Part shown: in pieces, positions 53,331 through 61,586 of the stretch | Layout: the number at the start of each line of letters is the position of its first letter | How positions within the stretch are numbered: position 1 is the stretch's first letter | Assembly (NCBI RefSeq): GCF_014648055.1 | Contig: NZ_BMQJ01000004.1 | Coordinates: 372,001-436,000, forward strand | Length of the DNA: 64,000 nucleotides | Direction: 5' to 3' | Origin: Streptosporangium pseudovulgare | GTDB taxonomy: Bacteria; Actinomycetota; Actinomycetes; Streptosporangiales; Streptosporangiaceae | Program-made: the position numbers and the translations under genes | Notes under the pieces: model-generated | The model's input: the letters and a program-made list of their open reading frames with translations, nothing else | What the model was told of the DNA's origin: nothing | The model's database searches: none

Positions 53331-53957
53331 TCACGGGGGCAGCCGCACGCCGTCGGCCGCGAGGTCGCGGAACTCGAAGCAGGTGTGCTCCCCCCACGAC
53401 CTGGGCTCGCCGGGGAACAGCCGGGTGATCTCGACGCTCCAGATGCTCTCCTGCTTGTTCTGCCGGATGGTGCAGGTGAGCTGGGCGATCCCGGCCCGGG
53501 AGAGCGTGCCCTCTCCCGACAGGATCACGTTCAGCCGGTATCCCGTGGTGTCGCCGAGGTCCTTGCGCCGGCCCGACTCGGCGTACCGGGTGGTCTCGGT
53601 GTCGTAGTGCCGGAAGGCGTCGAGGGCGGTGGTCAGCTCCGGTTCTGGCGGCTGCTTGCCGGCCCGGAACAGGGTGTCGACGATGTCGGAGGCCGTGTCG
53701 GAGCCCACCGGGATCCTGACGGGCTCCAGGCGGCCGTCGCGCAGCAGGTAGACGGTCACCCACGTGGGGCTGTAGCTGATCACAGGGGGCCGCCCGCGGT
53801 CCTGGACGCCGGTGGGGGCGATCCCGCACCCGCCGAGCGCGAGGACGGCCGCCAGGGCGGCGGCGGGCCACCGGGCGGGGCGGGCGAGTCGTTCCGTGCG
53901 CCGTACGGCCGTGCCGGGCCGTCCCGCCTCCCGGGCGGGGTCGCGGTGTGCCCTCAT
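53331..53957 (-). CDS. Lipoprotein in a two-component operon
   Basis: A 208-residue predicted lipoprotein: hydrophobic PAAALAAVLALGGC with the lipid Cys near residue 44, after a long basic start that may be overcalled. The mature part has WVTVYLLRDGRLEPVRIPVGSD, reminiscent of the GerMN/LpqB-type domain, and two Cys (LTCTIRQ, HTCFEFR) that may pair. Its ATG overlaps the histidine-kinase stop (53954-53957), so it is the third gene of the operon and possibly modulates the sensor, as LpqB does for MtrB. Confidence 0.8.
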   Translation of the reverse strand: MRAHRDPAREAGRPGTAVRRTERLARPARWPAAALAAVLALGGCGIAPTGVQDRGRPPVISYSPTWVTVYLLRDGRLEPVRIPVGSDTASDIVDTLFRAGKQPPEPELTTALDAFRHYDTETTRYAESGRRKDLGDTTGYRLNVILSGEGTLSRAGIAQLTCTIRQNKQESIWSVEITRLFPGEPRSWGEHTCFEFRDLAADGVRLPP

Positions 53958-55357
53958 CTTCCGGGCAGCCAGACCGTGAAGAGGACGCCGGGGTCCTGCG
54001 CCCGCGCCGAGACGGTGCCGCCGTGCAACTCGACGTTGGCGCGGGCGATGGACAGGCCGAGCCCGCTGCCGTCGCCGCCGCTCGCCTTGTAGAAGCGGTT
54101 GAACACGTGCGGCAGGTCGGCGGGCGGGATGCCCGGGCCGTGGTCGCGCACCTTCACCTCCAGTCCGCCGGGGACGCGGCGGGCGGTCACCACGACGGGG
54201 GGCGCGCCGTGCCGCAGGGCGTTGCCCACCAGGTTCGCCACGATGACGTCGAGGCGCCGCGGGTCGGCGGAGAAGGCCAGCGCGCGGGGCACGTCCACCT
54301 CCACCCGGTCCGACCAGCCCCGTATCTCCAGGCAGTCGTCGATCACGTCGGCGACGTCCACGCTCTCGGTGTTCAGCGTCGCCGTGCCCGAGTCGAACCG
54401 GCTGGTCTCGATGAGCTGCTCCACCAGGGTCCGCAACCGCTTGATCTCCCGCAGGACGAGCCGTACGGCCGCCGCCGGCTCGGCGGGCAGCCGGTCGGCC
54501 TCCTCCGAGAGCATGTCGGCCACCGCCGTCATCGCGGTCAGCGGGGTGCGCAGCTCGTGCGAGACGTCGGCGACGAACCGCCGGGACATCGCCTCCAGCG
54601 AGCGCAGTTCGGACACGCTGTGCTCCAGGGCGGCGGCGGTGTCGTTGAAAGTGGCGGTGAGCTGCGCCAGCTCGTCCTGACCGTGCACCGGCAGGCGGGT
54701 GTTGAGCCGGCCGGCGCCCAGCGCCCGGGCCGCCGAGCCCAGCCGCCGGACGGGCAGCAGCACCCGCCTGGCCGACACCAGGGCGACGGCGAGCGCGATG
54801 ACCAGCATGACGCCGCCGGCCGCGGCCAGCGGCCGGCGCAGGTCGTCCAGGAGCCGCTCCTCCTCGGTGAGGGGGACGAAAGCGAAGACGCTCATCCCGG
54901 TGGGCCTGGCGATGCCGAGGGGCTCGATCCGCCACACGGGGGTGGCGATGATCAGCCACATCCGTCCCCGGACCGCCCGGCGGGCGGTCACCGTCTTGCG
55001 GGCGGACGCGGTGACGAGGTCGGCGGGGACATCGCTCATGCCGAAGTCGCCGTCGGGGTAGGCGTAGCTCTCGTAGCGGACCACCACCCGGCCGTTGCGG
55101 GCGCGCAGGCTCCGCTGCAGGGCGGCGATCTGCGTGTCGGCCGGCGGGCCGTCCCCCGGCCAGCGGGCGCCGACCGGCACCTTGATCCCCTCGATGATGT
55201 CGCGCACGTCGCCGACGGCCACCTGCTCGGTCCGGTCGATGACCCGGCGCTTGACGAGCTCGTAGCCGATCACCGCGACGAGCGCGGAGGCGGACACGGC
55301 GATGAGGGTGAAGGCGATGACCAGGCGGCCCCGCAGGCCGGTGTGCATCAGCCTCAC
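53954..55357 (-). CDS. EnvZ-type sensor histidine kinase
   Basis: A 467-residue membrane kinase. Two helices (LVIAFTLIAVSASALVAVIGYEL and AAGGVMLVIALAVALVSA) enclose an extracytoplasmic sensor of about 140 residues. A HAMP domain follows (RRVLLPVRRLGSAARALGAG), then HisKA with the phospho-His in RFVADVSHELRTPLTAM, and HATPase_c (VGNALRHG, DHGPGIP, GSGLGLSIA). GTG at 55357 overlaps the regulator stop (GTGA), giving tight coupling; the ATG at 55348 is the alternative. The kinase-lipoprotein pair recalls MtrB-LpqB and CseC-CseA. Confidence 0.94.
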   Translation of the reverse strand: MRLMHTGLRGRLVIAFTLIAVSASALVAVIGYELVKRRVIDRTEQVAVGDVRDIIEGIKVPVGARWPGDGPPADTQIAALQRSLRARNGRVVVRYESYAYPDGDFGMSDVPADLVTASARKTVTARRAVRGRMWLIIATPVWRIEPLGIARPTGMSVFAFVPLTEEERLLDDLRRPLAAAGGVMLVIALAVALVSARRVLLPVRRLGSAARALGAGRLNTRLPVHGQDELAQLTATFNDTAAALEHSVSELRSLEAMSRRFVADVSHELRTPLTAMTAVADMLSEEADRLPAEPAAAVRLVLREIKRLRTLVEQLIETSRFDSGTATLNTESVDVADVIDDCLEIRGWSDRVEVDVPRALAFSADPRRLDVIVANLVGNALRHGAPPVVVTARRVPGGLEVKVRDHGPGIPPADLPHVFNRFYKASGGDGSGLGLSIARANVELHGGTVSARAQDPGVLFTVWLPGR

Positions 55358-56028
55358 GGCGGGCTGAACCGGTAGCCGAACCCGCGGACGGTGTGGATGA
55401 ACTCCGGCTCGGCGGGCACCTCCTCGATCTTGGCGCGGATCCGCTGGACGCAGGCGTCCACCAGGCGGGAGTCGGCGACGTGGGTGTGGTCCCAGACGGC
55501 CCGCAGCAGGTACCTGCGGTTGAGCACCTGGCCGGGGTGGCGGACCAGTTCGAGCAGGAGCCGCAGTTCGGTGGGGGTCAGGTGGATCTCCCGGCCGGCC
55601 AGCGACACCTTGAGCGCGCCCCGGTCCACGACCAGGTCGCCGAAGGTGACGCGGTCGGAGGCGGCCGACTCCACCCGGCGCAGCACGGCGCGGATCCGCG
55701 CGTCCAGCACGCGCGGTTCGACGGGTTTGACCACGTAGTCGTCGGCGCCGGCCTCCAGGCCGACGACCACGTCGAGGTCGTCCCCGCGGGCGGTGAGGAG
55801 GATGACGGGCAGCTGGTCCATCCGGCGGATGCGGCGGCACACCTCGACCCCGTCGATGCCGGGGAGCATGACGTCGAGCACGGCGATCTCGGGGCGGCGC
55901 GACCTGATGTGGGCGAGGGCGTCCTCGCCGTTGTCGTAGGAGGTCACGGTGTGCCCCTGGCGGCTCAGCGCCAGCTCCAGCCCCGTCCGGACCGAGGGAT
56001 CGTCTTCCACCAGAAGGATGCCCGCCAC
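55354..56028 (-). CDS. OmpR-family response regulator
   Basis: A 224-residue regulator with a receiver domain (ILLVEDDPSVR, phospho-acceptor D52 in VLDVMLPGIDG, Lys in DDYVVKPVEP) and a winged helix (LTPTELRLLLELVRHPGQVLNRRYLLRAVWDH, VDACVQRIRAKI, FIHTVRGFGYRF). The GTG at 56028 is chosen because the domain begins there; no ribosome-binding site is seen and an AT-rich AATAAT lies 6 bases upstream, so a leaderless start is likely. It is first in the regulator-kinase-lipoprotein operon. Confidence 0.94.
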   Translation of the reverse strand: MAGILLVEDDPSVRTGLELALSRQGHTVTSYDNGEDALAHIRSRRPEIAVLDVMLPGIDGVEVCRRIRRMDQLPVILLTARGDDLDVVVGLEAGADDYVVKPVEPRVLDARIRAVLRRVESAASDRVTFGDLVVDRGALKVSLAGREIHLTPTELRLLLELVRHPGQVLNRRYLLRAVWDHTHVADSRLVDACVQRIRAKIEEVPAEPEFIHTVRGFGYRFSPP

Positions 56029-56171
56029 GCCGTAATTATTCGCCCAAATGCCATCGGATCGGTGCCTGTCATTGAACTGTGACAGGGAAGGGGCAGGCCG
56101 GGCGGTACGGCGGGACCCGCCGGGACCTCCCACTCCGGTGCGCGGGCCGGGCGGGCCGTCTAACCGGTAAA

Positions 56172-56187
56172 TGTGACTGAAATCACA
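56172..56187. promoter_or_regulatory. CRP-type site TGTGA-N6-TCACA
   Basis: TGTGACTGAAATCACA, a perfect CRP-family inverted repeat in the 298-base divergent gap between the response regulator and the transglycosylase-like gene. It lacks the outer T/A pair of the Rex sites near 2.1 kb. The rest of the gap (56188-56326) is an unassigned leader with no clear riboswitch match. Confidence 0.55.
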
Positions 56188-56326
56188 GTACATTGCCAAA
56201 TGACGGGAAAGGCCACGTAATCAGGTGGTAAGCAGGGGGAAAGCCTGTTGATCTCGCGGGAGAGGCAGACCAACTCCGCCGTTCAGGTTGCGGAGCACCC
56301 CCCCGCGCACGGCAAGCTCATAGGTC

Positions 56327-57088
56327 GTGAGCTCAGGACCGCCGCAGTTGAGGGAGCATCCGGCTCCGCGCCCCCGCCGTAACGCCCGGAAATCCGCCAA
56401 GCGGGACAAGGCGGCCCCACAGGAGCCGCGGGCGGGGAAGAAGAAGGGGTGGCTGACCCCCAAGCGCGCCATCATCCTCGCGACGACGGCCGCCGTCGTC
56501 GTGGGCGGCGGCGGGTTCACCGTCTACACCGCGATGCAGAACGCCTCCGCCCCGAAGCCGGCGCCGCTCTCCCTGAACGAGATGTCGAAGATCTTCGGCG
56601 GCGGCGACCCGTTCGCGCCCGACCCCGAGGGCGACATCCTCAAGGCCCAGGCCGCCCAGGCGCTCAAGGCCGACCGGCTGGCCGCCGAGCGCGACAAGCG
56701 CCGCAAGCTCAGCCCCATCAAGATCGTCAAGGAGGCGCCCGGCGGCGGCGGCTTCGACCCCAAGCAGCTCCCGCCCGGCCCGGCGAACCCGTCCGGCAAC
56801 CGCGCGCTGGGCAAGCAGATGCTGGACGCGCGCGGCTGGAGCGACCAGTGGGGCTGCCTGGAGAGGCTCTGGACCAAGGAGAGCGGCTGGAACGAGCGGG
56901 CGATGAACCGCTACAGCGGCGCCTACGGCATCCCGCAGTCCCTGCCCGGCAGCAAGATGGCCAGCGCCGGCGGCGACTGGCAGACCAACCCCGCCACCCA
57001 GATCGCGTGGGGCCTCGGCTACATCAAGGGCCGCTACGGGACGCCATGTGGTGCCTGGGCCCATTCCCAGGCCACGGGCTGGTATTGA
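56327..57088 (+). CDS. Lytic-transglycosylase-like wall protein
   Basis: A 253-residue membrane-anchored protein. After a basic cytoplasmic start comes one helix (AIILATTAAVVVGGGGFTVYT), a charged linker, and a C-terminal SLT-like domain of about 80 residues. That domain has LERLWTKESGWNERAMNRYSGAYGIPQSLPGSKMASAG, with the catalytic Glu in TKESGW. Two Cys (WGCLERL, TPCGAW) are probably disulfide-linked. Such short actinobacterial SLT proteins cleave glycan strands and are linked to growth or resuscitation. A CRP-type operator lies 140 bases upstream of the GTG start, recalling CRP control of rpfA in mycobacteria. Confidence 0.85.
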   Translation: MSSGPPQLREHPAPRPRRNARKSAKRDKAAPQEPRAGKKKGWLTPKRAIILATTAAVVVGGGGFTVYTAMQNASAPKPAPLSLNEMSKIFGGGDPFAPDPEGDILKAQAAQALKADRLAAERDKRRKLSPIKIVKEAPGGGGFDPKQLPPGPANPSGNRALGKQMLDARGWSDQWGCLERLWTKESGWNERAMNRYSGAYGIPQSLPGSKMASAGGDWQTNPATQIAWGLGYIKGRYGTPCGAWAHSQATGWY

Positions 57089-57148
57089 GACACCAGGACT
57101 CGGCAAGTCTGACCGCCTCCATGCCATGGGCGACGCACCCTGGGGCTC

Positions 57149-59125
57149 ATGGATGTGAAGGTCAGCGTGGTGGTGCCGGTGCGCGATCCCGGCACCGCGG
57201 CCGACGCCTGTGTCCGCTCGCTCCTCGCGCAGTCGATGGCCCCGGAGGAGTACGAGGTCGTCTTCGCCGACGCCGGGCCGGGCGACGGGATCCAGCGGCG
57301 CCTTGAGGCGCTGTCGGCGGCGCGGCCGAACGTCCGGGTGCTGCACCTGGGGGAGACCGGCTCGCCGATGAGGGGCCGCAACATCGGGATGGCCGTCGCC
57401 CAGGGCGAGTACGTCTACCTGATGGAGCAGACCGACCGGCTGGAGCGGACCGCGCTGGAGCGGATGTACCGGCGGGCCGTGCAGACCGACGCCGACGTCC
57501 TCCTCGGACGGCTGGTGGCCGGCCGGATGCCGCCCTCCCCGGTGTTCGAGGCCGACCGCGACCGCGCCGACATCCTCAAGGACCGGCTGCTGTCCGCGCT
57601 GACCCCGCACAAGCTCTACCGCCGGGCGTTCCTGGACGCCGAGGCGCTCGGCTTCCCCGACCCCGGCGGACGCCTGGCCGAGGAGACCTTCGTGCTCCGC
57701 GCCTACCTGCGAGCCAAGGTCGTCGCGGTCCTGGCCGACGAGGTCTGCTGCCACGTGGCCGAGCGCCCCGAACCGCCGGGCGACCCGTACGTGCAGGGGG
57801 CGGAGCTGCGCGAGCTGCTCGACGTCATCGACGCCGAGCTGCCCCCGGGACGGCGGCGCGACCGGATGTACGCGCACTGGCTGCGGGCCTCGGTGCTGCG
57901 CCGGCTCGGCGGCGGCCGGTTCGTCACCGCCTCCGCCCGGGAGCGGGCGGCCACCTTCACCACGCTGCGCGAGCTCGTCATCCAGCGCTTCCCCCCGCAT
58001 CTGGACCGGTACCTGCCCGTCCATCTGCGGGTCCGCGCGGCCCTGCTGCGCGCCGGCCGCCTCGACCGGCTCCTCGCGCTGGCCGAGGCCATGCGCGGCA
58101 CCCACCTGCGGGCCGACCTGCGGGAGGCCGGATGGCGGGACGGCGCGTTCGAGATGACGCTCACCGTGGAGATCATGCGGGCCGGCGGCGAGCCGATGCG
58201 GTTCGTCCCCTACGGCGAGACCGGCCTGCTGTGGGACCCCCCGGCGCCGCTGGACGTCCAGCTCCCCCCGGAACTGGTGGACGTCACCCGGGCCGTCTCA
58301 CAGGCCCGGGTCGAGGTCTACATCAGGCACCCCGGCAGCGGGCTCGTCCACGCCCTGCCGGTGACGTCGTCGCTGACCCGCTGCCGGCACCGCAACGGGA
58401 TCAGGCTGCAGGCCGGCGCGACCGCCCGGCTGGAGGTGGACACCGCGGCCCTGGGCCGCCCGCTGCCGGCCGGCCCGTGGGAGGTCCACGCGCGCATGCA
58501 CGGCGGGGCGCACCGGGCCCGCGCCCGGGTGACCGGCGTCCCCGGCGACTGCGTCGGCGACCTGGCCGGCCGCTCCCGGAGGCTGGTCGTCCCCTGGTGG
58601 TCGGAGGAGGGGGAGCTGGGCGTCTGCGTGGAGCCCCGGTCGTTCTCCGAGTCGATCGTCCTGGTCTCGACGGGGACGAAGGTCATCCGCGACCGGGGAC
58701 AGGTCTTCGTCGTCGTGCCGGTGCCGTACGTGCCGCCGAGCGGGGGGCCGCCCGCGGAGCTGACGCTGCGCCGGGCGGCCCGCCCGGACCAGGAGGTCTG
58801 CGTGCCCGCCCTCATCGAGCCGGGTGTGCCGGGACGCCACGCGGGGCGGCTGGTGGCCAGGGTCCCGACCCGGCTCGCCGCCCAGGAGGGGTTCCTGTGC
58901 CCCGGGGAGTGGCTGCCGTTCCTGCGGCTGGACGGCGGGGAGGAGGCCCTGCGCTTCCGGCTGCGGATGGGCCGCACCGGCAGGGTGGAGGTCGGCGGCG
59001 CGGGCGGCCCGGACGCGGCCGGACCCCGGTACCCGCTGGCCCGGCGCGCGGTCCTGCGGGTTCCCGGGGTCCGGGGCACCGTCCGGCTCGCCCGGACGGT
59101 GCGGCGGCACTACCTGCCGAGCTGA
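57149..59125 (+). CDS. Family 2 glycosyltransferase with C-terminal beta domains
   Basis: A 658-residue protein. Residues 1-230 are a GT-A fold: VSVVVPVRDPGTAADACVRSLLAQ, a DAGPGDG loop, MRGRNIGMAVAQGEYVYLMEQTD in place of the usual DxD, and HKLYRRAFLD and EETFVLRAYL, typical of wall-teichoic-acid transferases. A helical linker follows (about 230-330), then two beta-sandwich-like domains like those of TarS-type enzymes. No membrane helix is present. It probably decorates a teichoic-acid-like or capsular polymer. The 3' end overlaps the convergent hydrolase by 16 bases. Confidence 0.85.
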   Translation: MDVKVSVVVPVRDPGTAADACVRSLLAQSMAPEEYEVVFADAGPGDGIQRRLEALSAARPNVRVLHLGETGSPMRGRNIGMAVAQGEYVYLMEQTDRLERTALERMYRRAVQTDADVLLGRLVAGRMPPSPVFEADRDRADILKDRLLSALTPHKLYRRAFLDAEALGFPDPGGRLAEETFVLRAYLRAKVVAVLADEVCCHVAERPEPPGDPYVQGAELRELLDVIDAELPPGRRRDRMYAHWLRASVLRRLGGGRFVTASARERAATFTTLRELVIQRFPPHLDRYLPVHLRVRAALLRAGRLDRLLALAEAMRGTHLRADLREAGWRDGAFEMTLTVEIMRAGGEPMRFVPYGETGLLWDPPAPLDVQLPPELVDVTRAVSQARVEVYIRHPGSGLVHALPVTSSLTRCRHRNGIRLQAGATARLEVDTAALGRPLPAGPWEVHARMHGGAHRARARVTGVPGDCVGDLAGRSRRLVVPWWSEEGELGVCVEPRSFSESIVLVSTGTKVIRDRGQVFVVVPVPYVPPSGGPPAELTLRRAARPDQEVCVPALIEPGVPGRHAGRLVARVPTRLAAQEGFLCPGEWLPFLRLDGGEEALRFRLRMGRTGRVEVGGAGGPDAAGPRYPLARRAVLRVPGVRGTVRLARTVRRHYLPS

Positions 59126-60540
59126 CAGGCGTTGACGAGGTCACCGCTCGCCGGGCGCGGCAGGGTCGCGCTCGGCGGGGGAGCCTGGCCCTTCTCCACC
59201 CAGCCCGCGAGGGCGTCGAAGGCGGTGCGGAAGCACGGCAGCATCGGCCGCAGCCTGTCCGGGAAGCTCGCGTACAGGCCGTCGGTGTGGGTGCCGTCGG
59301 TGATCCGGTAGTAGCGGAACGGCCGGTCTCCGACCATCTTCGCGTAGACGTCCCCGGTGCGGGAGATCGGCAGCAGCGTGTCCAGCGTGCCCTGCAGGGT
59401 GATCAGGGGCTTGCCGATCCGCCCGGTCAGTTCGATCTTCCTCACGGCCGGCGCGACGTACTTCCTGCGGGCCGCGTAGTCGTAGTCGGCGTCGCAGTCC
59501 GGCGTACCCGAGGCGCAGAACGGCGTGCCGGCATCGGTGTCGCCGTCGTAGCCCGGGTCGAGCTCCTCGCGGTAGAGCCGCTGGGTGAGGTCCCAGTACA
59601 CCTGGTGGTGGAACGGCCACAGGAACTCCGACCCCTTGGCGTAGCCGGCGTCGTACATCGCCTGGGCGTCACCCTTGGGATAGGCCCGCAGCGCGGGCGG
59701 CAGGAAGGTCAGGAGGTTGTCGTCCTGCGTCCACAGGGTGCCCTCCCAGTCCACCCCGCCGTCGTAGAGCCACGGCCGGTTCTCCAGCTGCCAGCGGACG
59801 AGGTAGCCGCCGTTGGAGATGCCCGCGGCGTAGGTGCGGCGGGGGAGCCTGCCGTACCGCTGCGCGGCGACGGCCTTGGCGGCCAGCGCCACCTGCGTGA
59901 CCCGGGTGTTCCACTCGGCGAGCGCGTCCCCCGGCTTCCTGCCGTCCTTGTAGAAGTCGAGGCCGGTGTTGCCCTTGTCCGTCGCCGCGTAGGCGTAGCC
60001 CTTCGCCAGCGCCCAGTCGGAGATGACGAAGTCGTTGGCGTACTGCTCGCGGTTGCCGGGGGTGCCCGCGACGACCAGCCCGCCGTTCCAATCGTCGGGC
60101 AGCCGGATCACGAACTGCGAGTCGTGGTTCCAGCCGTGGTTGGTGTTGGTGGTGGAGGTGTCGGGGAAGTAGCCGTCGATCTGGACGCCGGGCACGCCTG
60201 ACGGGCTGGTCGCCCCGGCCGGGTGCAGGCCCGCCCAGTCGGCGGGGTCGGTGCGCCCGGAGGCGACCGTGCCGGCGGTGGTGAGGTCGTCCAGGCAGGA
60301 CTTCTCCTGGTGCTCGGCGCCCACGACCGTCAGCAGGCCCATCAGCGCGCAGTGCCGGCCGACGCCGGAGGCCCCGGCCGTCTCGGCGGTGGCGGCGGTG
60401 GCGGCCGGGGCGCCCGCGGCCAGGGCGGCGGTGAGGAGGGCCAGGCCCGCCGCGAGCGCGGCGGGCCGGCGGCGCCGGGAAGCCGCCGTCGATGTCGCCG
60501 CCGGTGTCGCCGTCGGTGCCGCCGTCGATGTCATCGTCAT
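59110..60540 (-). CDS. Secreted tannase/feruloyl-esterase-like hydrolase
   Basis: A 476-residue exported protein. Its signal peptide (AALAAGLALLTAALAAGAPAATA) follows a Thr/Ala-rich start encoded by CATCG-type repeats. The nucleophile elbow is AAGISNGGYLVRW; the acid and His are probably the Asp in QGTLDTLLPI and the His in DGTHTDGLY. Cys pairs (HCALMG with KSCLDD, FCASGTPDCDAD) suggest disulfides. The fold resembles tannase/feruloyl esterases and 3-hydroxybutyrate-oligomer hydrolases. It follows another hydrolase gene by 5 bases, so the two are cotranscribed. Confidence 0.78.
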   Translation of the reverse strand: MTMTSTAAPTATPAATSTAASRRRRPAALAAGLALLTAALAAGAPAATAATAETAGASGVGRHCALMGLLTVVGAEHQEKSCLDDLTTAGTVASGRTDPADWAGLHPAGATSPSGVPGVQIDGYFPDTSTTNTNHGWNHDSQFVIRLPDDWNGGLVVAGTPGNREQYANDFVISDWALAKGYAYAATDKGNTGLDFYKDGRKPGDALAEWNTRVTQVALAAKAVAAQRYGRLPRRTYAAGISNGGYLVRWQLENRPWLYDGGVDWEGTLWTQDDNLLTFLPPALRAYPKGDAQAMYDAGYAKGSEFLWPFHHQVYWDLTQRLYREELDPGYDGDTDAGTPFCASGTPDCDADYDYAARRKYVAPAVRKIELTGRIGKPLITLQGTLDTLLPISRTGDVYAKMVGDRPFRYYRITDGTHTDGLYASFPDRLRPMLPCFRTAFDALAGWVEKGQAPPPSATLPRPASGDLVNACQLGR

Positions 60541-60545
60541 GCCTC

Positions 60546-61565
60546 TCAGCTCCGCTTCAGGTGGTCGGCGAGGGCGGCGCGGAACTCCTCGGGCCGCTCG
60601 ACGTGCGGGCTGTGCCCGCAGTCGAGGACGACCTCGGTGAAGTTCCCGTACCGCCGCAGCACGGTTCGCGTCTGGGTCACCATCGGCTGGGCCGGGGTGC
60701 CGGGGGACCCGGGGACGATTCCCAGGGCGCCCAGGTGGGCGAGGTCGAGCATCGAGGTGTCGGAGACGATCACGTCGGAGTCGCCCCTGACCCACAGGAC
60801 GGGCGGCTTGGGATCGACGGTGTGCAGGTCGTCCAGCCGCAGGTACGTGGGGGCCATGGTGTTGAGCACCCCGCGACGGCCGGGGGCCGTCCCGGGCCAG
60901 GCGTCCGAGGGGACCGCGTCGCCCGGGTAGTTGTCCTCGCCGATCCTCGTGGTGAGCATCGACTCGACGAAGACGTCCTCGTCCTCGGGGTCGAGCACCG
61001 TGCCGGGCTTGACGTACGTGGCGCGCAGCACGCTCCGCGGCGACAGGGGCGAGTCGGCCGACCGGTCGCCGGCGGCCAGCAGCCGCACGAACTCGGGGTT
61101 GGCCGTCCCCCCGCCGCCGCCCGCCCCGTCGGGGTGGTTCAGCGTGCCGTCCGGCCCGTGCGTGCCGCCGAAGCCGTACGGCGAGACCGGGTTGACCAGC
61201 GTCACGCTCCGCACGGCCGAGGGCCGGTCGCGCAGCGCCTGCAGCACGACCCCGCCGCCCATGCTCCACCCCACCAGGTGCACGCCGGACAGGTCGAGGG
61301 CGTCGACGAGCGCGAGGACGTCGTCGGAGAAGTCCCGCAGGCCACGGGTGGCGTCGATCGGCGCCGGGTCGCTCTCGCCGAAGCCGCGCAGGTCCACCGC
61401 GAGCGGCCGGTAGCCGCCGGGCAGGGCGAGCATCGTCTCCCGCCAGAAGACGGAGCTCGACACGTTGCCGTGGACGAACAGCACCGGTTCGCCCCCGGCC
61501 GTCCCGGTCGTCAGGACGTTCTGGGTGATCCGGGCGGTGGGCACCCGCCGGCTCTCGATGTGCAT
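60546..61565 (-). CDS. Cytoplasmic alpha/beta hydrolase
   Basis: A 339-residue hydrolase with oxyanion motif VLFVHGNVSSS, nucleophile S101 in LVGWSMGGGVV, acid in WVRGDSDVIV and His in DCGHSPHVERPEEF. A Gly-rich insert (GAGGGGGTANPEF) sits in the cap region. It lacks a signal peptide, in contrast to the next gene, so the pair could hydrolyse an ester outside and then inside the cell after uptake by the transporter encoded upstream. Confidence 0.88.
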   Translation of the reverse strand: MHIESRRVPTARITQNVLTTGTAGGEPVLFVHGNVSSSVFWRETMLALPGGYRPLAVDLRGFGESDPAPIDATRGLRDFSDDVLALVDALDLSGVHLVGWSMGGGVVLQALRDRPSAVRSVTLVNPVSPYGFGGTHGPDGTLNHPDGAGGGGGTANPEFVRLLAAGDRSADSPLSPRSVLRATYVKPGTVLDPEDEDVFVESMLTTRIGEDNYPGDAVPSDAWPGTAPGRRGVLNTMAPTYLRLDDLHTVDPKPPVLWVRGDSDVIVSDTSMLDLAHLGALGIVPGSPGTPAQPMVTQTRTVLRRYGNFTEVVLDCGHSPHVERPEEFRAALADHLKRS

Positions 61566-61586
61566 CTGGTGATCTCCGTTACGGGT

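Noticed and set aside
56188..56326. c-di-AMP (ydaO) riboswitch in the leader of the transglycosylase-like gene
   Set aside because: Such elements precede wall hydrolases in actinobacteria, but I could not fit the conserved core by eye; a covariance-model search would decide.
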